A stretch of 64,000 nucleotides of DNA, taken from NCBI GenBank assembly GCA_963844865.1, contig CAWJPY010000001.1, positions 1 through 64,000 of the forward strand, in the 5' to 3' direction. Under the pieces are notes generated by a model. That model made no database searches. It was not told where the DNA came from and saw nothing but the letters and a program-made list of their open reading frames with translations. The position numbers were made by a program, and so were the translations under genes. This DNA comes from CAWJPY01 sp963844865. Lineage in GTDB: Bacteria > Acidobacteriota > Thermoanaerobaculia > Thermoanaerobaculales > Sulfomarinibacteraceae. Positions 50,712 to 58,718 of this stretch are shown in pieces (position 1 is the stretch's first letter; the number at the start of each line of letters is the position of its first letter).

Positions 50712-52433
50712 ATGACGCAGCACCCACCGGCAGCGGCCCGCTCCGACCTGGACGCCTGGCGCGAGGAGAAGTGGCGCAACGCCTTCGACGCCGACCCCTT
50801 CTTCCAGCGCCTGCTCCGCCGTCACCTGGGCGCGCGGGCGTCTGACGTCGAGGCCCGCTGCCGCGCCCTCGGCGACCGCATCGGTGAGGGCTTCAACCGC
50901 CTGGTCATGGAGTCCAACCGGGACGAGAACCTGCCCGTGGTCCGGCGGCACGATGCCGACGGTCGGCCGGTGGAGGAGGTCGTCTTCCACCCCGACTATC
51001 ACCTGGTGGGGCGGGAGTTCTGGGCCAGCGGCGTGCTGGCGGTGCTGTCGGAGCCCGGCAACGAGGTGGTGTGCGGCGCCCTGGCCTACCTCCTGGACCA
51101 GCACGGGGAGGCCGGGCACGCCTGCCCCGTGGCGTGCACGGCCGGCGCCATCAAGCTCATCCAGAAGGTGGGCACCCCGGAGCAGCGGCAGCGCTACCTC
51201 CCTCCCCTGCTGGAGACCGACTACGAGCGTCGGCTGCACGCCGCCCAGTTCGTCACCGAGGTCCAGGGCGGCTCCGACGTGGGCCTCAACGAGTGCGTGG
51301 CGACGCCCGAGCCCGGCCGTCCCGGCCGGTACCGGCTGTCCGGCGAGAAGTGGTTCTGCTCGGTAGCCGACGCCGGCCTGTTCGTGGTCTCTGCCCGCCT
51401 CGAGGGCGCGGCCGACGGCACCAGGGGCCTCGGCCTCTTCCTCGTTCCGCGGACCGTCGACGGCGCCCCCAACGGCTTCGCCCTGCGCCGGCTCAAGTAC
51501 AAGCTGGGCACGCGCTCCATGGCCACGGGCGAGATCGAGCTCGACGGCGCCCTGGGAGAGTCCGTGGGACCCGTGGAAGATGGCTTCAAGAACCTGGTGG
51601 GCATCGTGCTCGACACCTCCAGGGTGCAGAACGCGCTGGCGGCCACCGGCATCATGCGCCGCGCCCTGGTGGAGGCCCGCCACTTCGCGGCCCATCGGGT
51701 GGCCTTCGACCGGCCCATCGCGGAGTACCCGGCCATCCAGGAGATCCTGGCACGCATGGTTGTCGCCACCCGCGCGGCCCTGGCGACCTCCTTCCGCATC
51801 CTCGCCATGACCGACCGCATCGACACGGGTGAGGCGGGCCACGACCTGGTTGCGGCGCGGCGCATCGCGGTCATGATCAACAAGTACTGGACCGCCCTCG
51901 CCGCCACCCGCACCGCCCGCGACGGCATCGAGGTGCTGGGGGGCAACGGCACTATCGAGGACTTCTCGGTGCTGCCCAGGCTGTGGCGGGATGCCATCGT
52001 GGTGGAGAGCTGGGAGGGCACCCACAACACGCTGTGCGCCCAGGTGCTGCGGGACTTCGCCGCCCGTGGGCTCCAGCGCCCGTGGCTGGACGAGATCGAG
52101 GGCGAGATCGGCGGTCTCGGCGCGGCGCCCCTCGCCGACTACGCCCAGACGGCGCGCCGTCTCCACGGCCGGGTGGAGGACTCGATCCGCTCTCTGCTCG
52201 GAGCCGATGAAGTGACCGCGACCGCCCAAATCCGGCACGTCGTGGACCGCATGTGCCGGCTCACCGACTGGGTGGCCCTCTGCCAGCAGGCGCAGTGGGA
52301 CCTGGAGCACGGAGGGGACCGCCAGGCCCTGGACGCCCTCGAGCACTCTCGCCTGGTTCACCTGGAGGGTGCTGATCCCGCGTCCGACCCGGCGCTGATC
52401 TCCCTCAATCGGCGCCTCGCCGAGGCTCCCTGA
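50712..52433 (+). CDS. AidB-like acyl-CoA dehydrogenase (573 aa)
   Basis: This flavoenzyme oxidises acyl-CoA in its family; AidB members are also linked to the alkylation response. Visible motifs: an N-terminal helical domain (LVMESNRDENLPVVRRHDAD), ACPVACTAGAIKLIQKVG, RLHAAQFVTEVQGGSDVGLN (FAD site), YRLSGEKWFCSVADAGLFVV (close to AidB's KWFCSAPMSDA), DGIEVLGGNGTIEDFSVLPR, and VVESWEGTHNTLCAQVLRDF, where AidB-type enzymes have the WEG motif. Length is near AidB (~541). ATG 50712 has GGAGG seven bases upstream, and a TGC-TAGGCT extended -10 lies about 23 bases before it. It is divergent from the hydantoinase gene. Confidence 0.88.
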   Translation: MTQHPPAAARSDLDAWREEKWRNAFDADPFFQRLLRRHLGARASDVEARCRALGDRIGEGFNRLVMESNRDENLPVVRRHDADGRPVEEVVFHPDYHLVGREFWASGVLAVLSEPGNEVVCGALAYLLDQHGEAGHACPVACTAGAIKLIQKVGTPEQRQRYLPPLLETDYERRLHAAQFVTEVQGGSDVGLNECVATPEPGRPGRYRLSGEKWFCSVADAGLFVVSARLEGAADGTRGLGLFLVPRTVDGAPNGFALRRLKYKLGTRSMATGEIELDGALGESVGPVEDGFKNLVGIVLDTSRVQNALAATGIMRRALVEARHFAAHRVAFDRPIAEYPAIQEILARMVVATRAALATSFRILAMTDRIDTGEAGHDLVAARRIAVMINKYWTALAATRTARDGIEVLGGNGTIEDFSVLPRLWRDAIVVESWEGTHNTLCAQVLRDFAARGLQRPWLDEIEGEIGGLGAAPLADYAQTARRLHGRVEDSIRSLLGADEVTATAQIRHVVDRMCRLTDWVALCQQAQWDLEHGGDRQALDALEHSRLVHLEGADPASDPALISLNRRLAEAP

Positions 52434-52512
52434 GCACCCTTGCGCCCGTTCCAGCCGGCCACCCCATGGAATGACGCAGAGCCGCTCAGAGACGGCCGGT
52501 GCACCCCACTTC

Positions 52513-52567
52513 GTGTCATCCTGAGCATCCCTCCGCCTCTTCGCGGCGGTGTCTCATGGGATGACAC
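52513..52567. repeat. Short inverted-repeat element, GTGTCATCC ends
   Basis: GTGTCATCC at the left and GGATGACAC at the right are a perfect 9-bp inverted repeat 55 bp apart. The left end continues TGAGCATCC. It resembles the larger element 37 bp downstream and may be a shortened relative. Confidence 0.6.
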
Positions 52568-52603
52568 GGGACCGCGCGGAGACAGTGGGACGTCCAAGTT
52601 GCC

Positions 52604-52734
52604 TGTCATTCTGAGCGAGGGTCGATCCGCCGGAGCGAGTCGGAGAATCCCCCGAGAGCACCAGACCCGGGCCGTTGGCCCGCCACACCGGAGACTTCGG
52701 GGGACCCTTCCTCGCTTTGCTCGTCAGGGTGACA
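52604..52734. repeat. 131-bp palindromic TGTCATTCTGAGCGAG element
   Basis: The left end TGTCATTCTGAGCGAG and right end CTCGTCAGGGTGACA are imperfect inverted repeats. The inner GTCGGAGAATCCCCCGAGAG and CTTCGGGGGACCCTTCC also pair in part. It belongs to the common intergenic type with TGTCATTCTGAGCGAAG ends found in many GC-rich bacteria (from memory; not checked). No transposase is present. Confidence 0.72.
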
Positions 52735-52821
52735 CGTATTGGGCACGTCATGAGGGGCTTCGCCGGACTCAGAGCGGTGCCTGGTGCCCACACATGGGCG
52801 AGCACAGACCGAGAAGACGCG

Positions 52822-53031
52822 TCAACCCATCTCGCTCGAGGGCGTGGCCGTCTGGGTGGAGTTCGTCACCGGCAGGCGTGGGTTCACGGACTGATCCCGG
52901 GTGGGGGCGGTGGCCGCCACCAGCAGCAGGCCGATGAGCAGGACGACCGCCGCGGCGATCACCGCCACGAGCAGCTGCGGCGCCTCGCCCCTCGAGACTT
53001 CCCGGTCGACATCCAGCCGTGGTTCCGTCAT
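52822..53031 (-). CDS. Small single-pass membrane protein (69 aa)
   Basis: A short acidic N-terminus is followed by one membrane helix (LLVAVIAAAVVLLIGLLLVA) and a Thr/Ser/Pro-rich tail on the far side. ATG 53031 gives a compact protein; an AGAAGG stands 10 bases upstream. The frame is open to 53163, but that extension is partly the (CGCGTC) tandem repeat and unlikely. No family is recognised. It is next to tRNA-Glu on the same strand but separated by over 200 bp. Confidence 0.5.
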   Translation of the reverse strand: MTEPRLDVDREVSRGEAPQLLVAVIAAAVVLLIGLLLVAATAPTRDQSVNPRLPVTNSTQTATPSSEMG

Positions 53032-53121
53032 CTGCTCATGCCTTCTCTTCGTAAGACGGAGAACGGGACCGAAACGTTTACATTCACTGCCAATGACACA
53101 CACGTCCGTGGAACGACCCAC

Positions 53122-53145
53122 GTCCGCGTCCGCGTCCGCGTCCGG
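53122..53145. repeat. 6-bp tandem repeat (CGCGTC)
   Basis: About four consecutive CGCGTC/CGTCCG units lie between the small membrane protein and tRNA-Glu. It is low-complexity with no evident function. Confidence 0.7.
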
Positions 53146-53258
53146 CGGAACGCCCCCGGCCACCTGGTGTCATTCCGTTGGGCGCCGCCCCGCGGAGCGT
53201 CAAGATGCTCGGGGAGTCACCCGGAGCGGGTCGACGGCTCGGAGGCAGGGTTGGGTGG

Positions 53259-53333
53259 TGACCCCAACGGGATTTGAACCCGTGTTGCCGGCGTGAAAGG
53301 CCGGTGTCCTAGACCTGGCTAGACGATGGGGTC
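53259..53333 (-). tRNA. tRNA-Glu (TTC anticodon)
   Basis: On the minus strand the acceptor GACCCCA pairs with TGGGGTC, and the discriminator is A. The anticodon loop reads CTTTCAC with anticodon TTC, and the T arm has GGTTCAAATC. Length is 75 nt with no encoded CCA. It stands alone, about 3 kb from the other tRNA genes. Confidence 0.95.
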
Positions 53334-53526
53334 ACACTCCACTCGTCGCTCCCACCGGCGGCATTCTCTCGAGCCCCGCCGTGTTCTTTTCAAACGGGCC
53401 GTGAGCTCCGGCTCTTCACCGACGCCGCCGGGGCGCACATCCTACACCAGGCGCAGGCGAGGGTGAAGCCGGCGGACGGCCGGGACCGGGACCCGGACCC
53501 CGGCAACGGCTCCCAGGAGGTCCTAC

Positions 53527-53751
53527 ATGGCTGCGACGCCCACCGACGACACCAGGAGCGAGCAGTGCCTCCATTGCCGCTACTGGAAACCTCTGGAAGC
53601 GAACCCGTCCCAGGGTGGCTGCCATCGCTGGGCGCCGCGGGCGTCCACCGAAGAACCACTCCACCCCACGGTGAGCTGGCCGGTCACCGACCGTCACGAC
53701 TGGTGCGGCGAGTTCCGCGACCGCGCCCTGCCCCGACCCCAGGGGAGTTGA
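53527..53751 (+). CDS. Small four-cysteine protein (74 aa)
   Basis: The protein has CLHCRYW near the N-terminus, a third Cys in GGCHRWAP, and a fourth in DWCGEFRDRA after TVSWPVTDRH. This CxxC...C...DWCGEF layout recurs in small proteins of bacteria and phages and looks like a four-Cys metal-binding fold; the function is unknown. ATG 53527 has AGGAGG six bases upstream, a strong ribosome site that supports a real gene. It lies between tRNA-Glu and the DUF5916 gene, facing the latter. Proximity to tRNA genes would fit a mobile-element remnant, but no integrase is present. Confidence 0.75.
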   Translation: MAATPTDDTRSEQCLHCRYWKPLEANPSQGGCHRWAPRASTEEPLHPTVSWPVTDRHDWCGEFRDRALPRPQGS

Positions 53752-53829
53752 CGGGATAGCCCACGGCCTCGAACCGGATCGCCGTCACATCACCGCAGAC
53801 GGCCCCCTCGCTCGTCGCCGGGGCGCGCG

Positions 53830-56061
53830 TCAGAGGGCGAACACGTAGCCGACCTTGGCGAAGATCGACCGGCCGGCCAGGGTGGAGCGCACGAGGTCGT
53901 CGCCCGCTCGACTGTCGGAGTAACCTGCGAACAGCACCGTCTGTGGGTTGACCTTGTAGGAGAAGAGGACCTGGGTGAAGAGGTTCCGCTCCCGGGCGTC
54001 TACGTCCTCCGGGTCCAGGTAGAGGTCCAGGTTGCGGTCGACGCGGGTCGACTCCACGATGGCCCGGACGAACGTCCTCACGTTGAACTGCCACACCACC
54101 CGCAGCCGCACGAGATCCGCGCTGAAGAGCCGGCCCCCGGCCACGTCGAAGCGCTCCGACACCTCGGAGAGGCTCAGCTCCAGGTGCCGGCCGGGCCGCC
54201 AGAGGGCTTCGGGCGCGAGGCGGAGCACGGAGCCGTTGCGGGTGTTGTCCACGTCCAGCTCGTTTCCCGCGTTGACCGTCAACCGCAGATAGAGGTCCCC
54301 GGTGGCCCACATCTCGCCCCAGGCCTCCGCGAAGGTCTGGTTGAACTCCCGCCCGTTGAAGCCCCGTCGGCGCCATCCCCCCTCCAGCCAGAGCATGGAG
54401 CGGCGGGGGCCACTGATGTTCGTCCAACCCTGCCACTGGTTCTCCAGGAGCGCCCCCTCCTGGGTCTCGGAGTACTCCCACTCGGCGCCGACCTCGAAGC
54501 GCGTCCACCATTCCTGGTCGCCGCCCCACCAGCGACGCTCGAAGTTCGCCGAGCCCTCGCGGTAGTCCACCTGGGGCACGAACCCCGAGTCGGCTCGGAA
54601 CCCCCGTGCGAAGTCCTCATACGACAGGGACCAGTTCCAGTCCCGGGTGAGATGGTGGTAGCCGGCCGCCAGGGCGGCGCCGCTGAAGCTCCCTCGCGGC
54701 TGATCGTACTCCGAGCTGATCGGGTGCGGGTACTCGGTGGACGAGGCCAGGGCCTGGGCCTCGATCCAGTCCGCGTCGCCGAGCCGGATGAGCCCGTCCA
54801 CCCCGGCGACGGCATTGTGGTAGCCCTCCCCCGAGCGGGCGGTCACGAGCGCGCCCATGGAGGAGTTGGCGCCCACGTCCCGGCGCCAGCGCAGCACGCC
54901 GTTCACGTTCTCCTGCTCGACCCCGTCGAGCTCGCTCTCCTCGGCCCCCGGCAGCAGGAGCGTGGTGGTCTCATCCTGGGTCACGTAGGCGCCGAGCGTG
55001 TTCGGACCGCTCTTGCCGGACACCTTGAGCCCCCATGACGGGTCCACCACGGTGCGGGTGTAGACGGCGTCGATGGGGCTGTTGTAGGTCTCCGCGGCCT
55101 CCAGGAAGAACGGGCGCTTCTCGGGGTAGAAGAGGGCGAACTGGTTGTTCACCTCGAGCTGGGCGACGTCGGCCTCGACCTGGGAGAAGTCCGGGTTGAG
55201 GGTCGCGTTGAGCGTCACGTTGTCGCTGACCCCCCACCGTACGTTGAGCCCGGCCTGGAGGTCGGACGTGCTCTGCGGCCTTTCGTCGGACAGCTCCTCC
55301 CGCTGGCGGCTGCTGATCCCCGTCAAGGTCGGTGCCAGCTCGAGGTTGCGGCCCGGAGTGATCCCCTCCAGGCCCTCCAGCTGCGAGACCTGGCACAGGT
55401 AGCAGGCCCGGTTTCGGTCCTGGCGCTGCGACCGCAGGGTGAGCCGCTGGTCGCGGGGGTACATCCGGACCACGTCGATGCCCCAGCGCCGGATGCCGTT
55501 CTCGGTGGTGAACCGGAGTTGGGAGAAGGGAATGGCCATCTCCACCACGTACCCGTCGGCGGTGAGCCTCCCGGCGGACTCCCAGATGGCGTCCCACGAC
55601 GAGTCCTCCTCGCGACTGACATCGTCCTGGCTCAGGTCCATCTGCACGCCCAGGGGGTTGACGAAGAACTCGTAGGCCCCGCGGGCATCGTTGAAGGTGT
55701 CGAGCACGAGCCCCACGAAGTCGTCCTCGAAGGCGTTGTCGCGATCGGCGAGATGGGCACGGATGGCAGACGGGGTCGGATCGAACGCGCGGACCGCCGC
55801 GTAGAGGGCGCGTCCGTCGTAGGCGAGCAGGCACTCGGTGCGCACCGGCGCCGGCAGATTGTCTCCGGGGGAGACCTCCCAGGGAACCTCCACCACCACC
55901 GCCTGACGCCACGCCGGCTCGTCGAGCTTTGCGTCAACCGTGATCTTCCCCTCGATGCGGGGGATGCGGATCACCGGCCGCTCGGCGCCGAGCACCACAC
56001 CACTCCCCAGCACGGCCCCCGCCAGGGCTGCCACCGCCACCAACCTCACTGCGCCCTCCAT
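53830..56061 (-). CDS. DUF5916 family outer-membrane protein with carbohydrate-binding-9-like domain (743 aa)
   Basis: A signal peptide (LVAVAALAGAVLGSGVVLGA) precedes a CBM9-like domain: IDAKLDEPAWRQA-type start, DGRALYAAVRAFDPTPSAIR, and AYEFFVNPLGVQMDLSQDDV. The characteristic DUF5916 middle follows: LNATLNPDFSQVEADVAQLE, VNNQFALFYPEKRPFFLEAA. The remaining ~450 residues are alternating strands of a beta-barrel, ending KVGYVFAL. It is predicted to sit in the outer membrane, role unknown. ATG 56061 is chosen as the start of the signal peptide; the open frame to 56160 adds a non-signal extension. It lies between tRNA-Arg and tRNA-Glu. Confidence 0.9.
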   Translation of the reverse strand: MEGAVRLVAVAALAGAVLGSGVVLGAERPVIRIPRIEGKITVDAKLDEPAWRQAVVVEVPWEVSPGDNLPAPVRTECLLAYDGRALYAAVRAFDPTPSAIRAHLADRDNAFEDDFVGLVLDTFNDARGAYEFFVNPLGVQMDLSQDDVSREEDSSWDAIWESAGRLTADGYVVEMAIPFSQLRFTTENGIRRWGIDVVRMYPRDQRLTLRSQRQDRNRACYLCQVSQLEGLEGITPGRNLELAPTLTGISSRQREELSDERPQSTSDLQAGLNVRWGVSDNVTLNATLNPDFSQVEADVAQLEVNNQFALFYPEKRPFFLEAAETYNSPIDAVYTRTVVDPSWGLKVSGKSGPNTLGAYVTQDETTTLLLPGAEESELDGVEQENVNGVLRWRRDVGANSSMGALVTARSGEGYHNAVAGVDGLIRLGDADWIEAQALASSTEYPHPISSEYDQPRGSFSGAALAAGYHHLTRDWNWSLSYEDFARGFRADSGFVPQVDYREGSANFERRWWGGDQEWWTRFEVGAEWEYSETQEGALLENQWQGWTNISGPRRSMLWLEGGWRRRGFNGREFNQTFAEAWGEMWATGDLYLRLTVNAGNELDVDNTRNGSVLRLAPEALWRPGRHLELSLSEVSERFDVAGGRLFSADLVRLRVVWQFNVRTFVRAIVESTRVDRNLDLYLDPEDVDARERNLFTQVLFSYKVNPQTVLFAGYSDSRAGDDLVRSTLAGRSIFAKVGYVFAL

Positions 56062-56285
56062 GATCCCGCGCCCACCCCGTGGCCGACGGGCCCCGAAGCG
56101 ATCCGACTCGAGCATGAGATGGTACCAGAGAAGGAAAGGTTCTCGTTGAGAAAGGGTCACGCAATCACGGGCGGCGCTGCGAGGGGGGCGGCTTCAGGAC
56201 GTGTCCCGCAGGAACGCAGCCCCGAAGAGCACATCGGGCGACCCGTGGAGCCGCCCGACGTTCGCATGATCCAGGGATGAAGTGG

Positions 56286-56359
56286 TGCGCCCGGCGAGAT
56301 TCGAACTCACGACCTTCAGATCCGGAGTCTGACGCTCTATCCAACTGAGCTACGGGCGC
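56286..56359 (-). tRNA. tRNA-Arg (CCG anticodon)
   Basis: On the minus strand GCGCCCG pairs with CGGGCGC, and the discriminator is A. The D arm starts TAGCTCAG, the anticodon loop is CTCCGGA with anticodon CCG, and the T arm is GAGTTCGAATCTC. It is the last gene of the tRNA cluster. Confidence 0.95.
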
Positions 56360-56363
56360 ACAT

Positions 56364-56440
56364 TGGGGTGAGCGATGGGGATCGAACCCACGACCACAGG
56401 AGCCACAATCCTGTGCTCTACCAACTGAGCTACGCCCACC
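56364..56440 (-). tRNA. tRNA-His (GTG anticodon)
   Basis: GTGGGCG pairs with CGCTCAC on the minus strand. The loop TTGTGGC gives anticodon GTG. An extra 5' G (at 56440) opposite discriminator C fits the histidine identity element, and CCA is encoded. Confidence 0.95.
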
Positions 56441-56454
56441 ATACCTGGAGCTCT

Positions 56455-56531
<77 letters not shown>

Positions 56532-56556
56532 GAGGTTCTCCACACCGGGGTGGCCA

Positions 56557-56633
<77 letters not shown>

Positions 56634-56681
56634 ACGCTCGGTCCACATCGACTTGCCAAAGACCTCCGCTTCGGACGGACG

Positions 56682-56711
56682 AGTATAGGGCCCGGGTCGC
56701 GGCGGTGTCAA
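56682..56711 (-). promoter_or_regulatory. Sigma-70-type promoter of the tRNA operon
   Basis: TTGACA (56711-56706), an 18-bp spacer and TATACT (56687-56682) on the minus strand lie about 50 bp before tRNA-Pro. It should drive the Pro-Arg-His-Arg cluster. Confidence 0.85.
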
Positions 56712-56822
56712 CCGACGCGGACCCCGGCAACTCTCTCGTGAGCTGTCAATTGCACACGGCGTCCCGGCGCCGGCCCGCCGCCCGCCCGGCCCCGTGTCGC
56801 GGGCGCTGAATGGCAAGTGTAC

Positions 56823-56851
56823 TTGACATCCGAGAACGGCCGCCCTACATT
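56823..56851 (+). promoter_or_regulatory. Sigma-70-type promoter of the small XRE operon
   Basis: TTGACA (56823-56828), a 17-bp spacer and TACATT (56846-56851) form a near-consensus promoter. ATG 56855 is only three bases beyond the -10 box; GTG 56873 would leave a ~15-nt leader. Confidence 0.8.
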
Positions 56852-56854
56852 GAA

Positions 56855-57085
56855 ATGGAAAGCGAGCTTGACGTGGGTCAGAACGTACGAAACCGTGTCA
56901 GGGAGCTCCGGGAGGAGCGGGGATGGACGCAGCAGGAGCTGGCGCGCATGGCGGGGGTCTCCCGGCAGAGCATCAACTCCATCGAGCGCGACCGCTACGT
57001 CCCCAGCCTGCCGCTCGCCCTCACGTTCGCCCGTCTGTTCGCCCGCCCCACCGACGAGATCTTCACCCTGGAGGAGAACCCATGA
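56855..57085 (+). CDS. Small XRE-family HTH regulator (76 aa)
   Basis: This is essentially a lone helix-turn-helix: NRVRELREERGWTQQELARM, AGVSRQSINSIERDRYVPSL, PLALTFARLFARPTDEIF. It is typical of ~70-residue XRE regulators linked to small membrane proteins. The start may be ATG 56855 or GTG 56873, because the -10 box is very close to the ATG. The stop overlaps the next ATG (57082) as ATGA. It probably autoregulates its operon of small membrane proteins. Confidence 0.88.
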   Translation: MESELDVGQNVRNRVRELREERGWTQQELARMAGVSRQSINSIERDRYVPSLPLALTFARLFARPTDEIFTLEENP

Positions 57086-57297
57086 CGTTTCTCAAGGGAG
57101 CCATCGACGAGCGCTTCCTCACCCACCGCCTGAAGTCCACCAGCATCGCCGGGGTGAGCGGCGTGCTGGTGGCCATCGGCCTCTTCGCCTACTCCTACTA
57201 CGGCAAGGGGATCTGGCGCTGGGACCTGTTCGCGGTGGCCGCCACGGCCGCCGCCGTCAAGGTGGCCGCCATGACCTGGTACCGCCTCACCGACTGA
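57082..57297 (+). CDS. Small membrane protein (71 aa)
   Basis: Two hydrophobic segments are visible (GVSGVLVAIGLFAYSYYG and LFAVAATAAAVKVAAMTWY) after a basic N-terminus. ATG 57082 overlaps the XRE stop. XRE-plus-small-membrane-protein operons are common, but the function is not known. Confidence 0.75.
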   Translation: MTFLKGAIDERFLTHRLKSTSIAGVSGVLVAIGLFAYSYYGKGIWRWDLFAVAATAAAVKVAAMTWYRLTD

Positions 57298-57317
57298 CGA
57301 GAGGGGGAACGCGCACC

Positions 57318-57536
57318 ATGCTGCTGAGGAACCGCGTCGACGAGTACCGCACCCTGCTCGCCATCGGCCAGCTCAGCCTGGTCGCGGGGCTCGTGGGGCA
57401 GCGCTTCATCCACCCGGCCGCCGACTTCTGGCAGGGCTTCGTCATGGGCTTCTGCGGAGTCTTGATCGGGGTGTCCATCGTCTGTAACACCTGCGGCCTG
57501 GTGCGCTGGCGACGCGCCCGGGAAGCGGGGTCGTAG
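57318..57536 (+). CDS. Small membrane protein (72 aa)
   Basis: Two membrane helices (LLAIGQLSLVAGLVGQRFI and GFVMGFCGVLIGVSIVCN) are followed by a basic end, RWRRAREAGS. ATG 57318 lies 20 bp after the previous stop; GAGGGGG is upstream at about 10 bases. It is probably the third gene of the small XRE operon. No family function is known. Confidence 0.72.
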   Translation: MLLRNRVDEYRTLLAIGQLSLVAGLVGQRFIHPAADFWQGFVMGFCGVLIGVSIVCNTCGLVRWRRAREAGS

Positions 57537-57539
57537 AGC

Positions 57540-57783
57540 CATCCGCATCGCCATGACCATGGGCCCGCAGGGCGCGGTGCAGGCCACGCGGGCGCTGGGC
57601 GCCGCCACCATCGTTCCGATCCACCTCGGGCTGCGGCCCCGGTTGCCGCTCCTCCGCACCGCACAGGCCCCGGACGACTTCCGGCGGCGCCTGCGGGAGG
57701 CCGGGATCCAGGCAGAGGTGGTGGTGCTCGGCGACGGCGACTCCTGGGACGCCGCCGAGCCGCACGCCCGAGCGGCGAGCTGA
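57540..57783 (+). pseudogene. Remnant of a metallo-beta-lactamase-fold hydrolase
   Basis: Beginning just after the previous stop, the frame reads IAMTMGPQGAVQATRALGAA, TIVPIHLGLRP, and ends in a helix and a short strand. This looks like the C-terminal ~75 residues of UlaG/RNase-Z-like MBL-fold proteins (the A-x-x-L-G-A-x-x-x-x-P-I-H segment, His being a metal ligand). The N-terminal metal-binding HxHxDH half is missing. No ribosome site is seen. I read it as a truncated pseudogene. Confidence 0.55.
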
Positions 57784-57834
57784 GCCTGGCGCGGAGCCGC
57801 CCGGCTCAGCGCGTCCAGGCCGAGGTCCGTGCGA

Positions 57835-58572
57835 TCACTCCGGCAGGCCGAGCCCGAGGCCGGCGAGGCGCACCTCCACCGCGGTGCGCTGGGCGGCCAT
57901 GACCTGCTGTGCTCCCGTCCAGCCGACGTCGAGCATGGCGTCGAGATCGGCGCGGCTGAACGCCTCCCCCTCGGCCGTCCCCTGGACCTCCACCATGCGG
58001 CCGCCACCGGTGAAGACCAGGTTGAGGTCGACGTCGCAGTCCAGGTCCTCGCCGTAGTCCAGATCCACTCGGGCCTCCCCCGCGATGAGCCCCACCGCCA
58101 CCGCGGCGAGCTGATCGGTCAGCGGCCACTCCACCAGGAGCCCCTGCTCATAGAGCTTGGCCAGGGCCATCACCAGGGCCACCCAGGCGCCGGAGATGCT
58201 GGCCGTTCGGGTGGATCCATCGGCCTGGAGGACGTCGCAGTCGGCGATGAGCGTGCGTTCTCCGAGCAGATCGCGCCGAACCGCACCGCGCAGGGCGCGG
58301 CCCACCAGGCGCTGGATCTCCTGGGAGCGGCCGCTCACCCGTCCCCGGTCGGAGCGCGTGTCGGTGGCCCGGGGGAGCATGGCGTACTCGGCGGTCACCC
58401 ACCCCTCGCCGGAGCCCCGCAGGAATGGTGGGGTGCGGTCCTCGAGGCTGACGTTGCACAGCACGACGGTGCCGTCGGCGCGGTAGAGCACGCTGCCCTC
58501 GGGGTAGCGGATGAAGTCGGGCTCGATGTGGATGGGGCGGACCTGGTGTGCCTCTCTGCCGTCTGGACGCAT
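57835..58572 (-). CDS. rph: Ribonuclease PH (245 aa)
   Basis: RNase PH is a phosphorolytic 3'-5' exoribonuclease that trims tRNA 3' ends. It opens RPDGREAHQVRPIHIEPDFI. Then come GSVLYRADGTVVLCNVSLED, WVTAEYAMLPRATDTR, GRSQEIQRLVGRALRGAV (phosphate and RNA-binding Arg), ADCDVLQADGSTRTASISGA with the catalytic-region Asp, and LDYGEDLDCDVDLNLVFTG. Length is standard. ATG 58572 has GGAGG at 10 bases and a TATACT box about 20 bases upstream. It follows murI on the same strand after 146 bp. The window's tRNA cluster is 1.2 kb away. Confidence 0.95.
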   Translation of the reverse strand: MRPDGREAHQVRPIHIEPDFIRYPEGSVLYRADGTVVLCNVSLEDRTPPFLRGSGEGWVTAEYAMLPRATDTRSDRGRVSGRSQEIQRLVGRALRGAVRRDLLGERTLIADCDVLQADGSTRTASISGAWVALVMALAKLYEQGLLVEWPLTDQLAAVAVGLIAGEARVDLDYGEDLDCDVDLNLVFTGGGRMVEVQGTAEGEAFSRADLDAMLDVGWTGAQQVMAAQRTAVEVRLAGLGLGLPE

Positions 58573-58718
58573 GGGGATCGATCCTCCGGCCAGCGAGTAT
58601 ATCGGGTCGATTCGAGGACCGGCGCTCCCGTCCGGGGGCGACGGCGGCCGAGACGCGACGGCCCGCGTCGGGCTCATGGTGCTGCAGCCCGTTCCGGGCA
58701 CTCATCCGGAGCGAGATG

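Noticed and set aside
53122..53145. Hexamer repeat as a protein-coding repeat in an extended small membrane protein
   Set aside because: The extension would be a poly Asp-Ala stretch before any ribosome site; the shorter start at 53031 is more natural.
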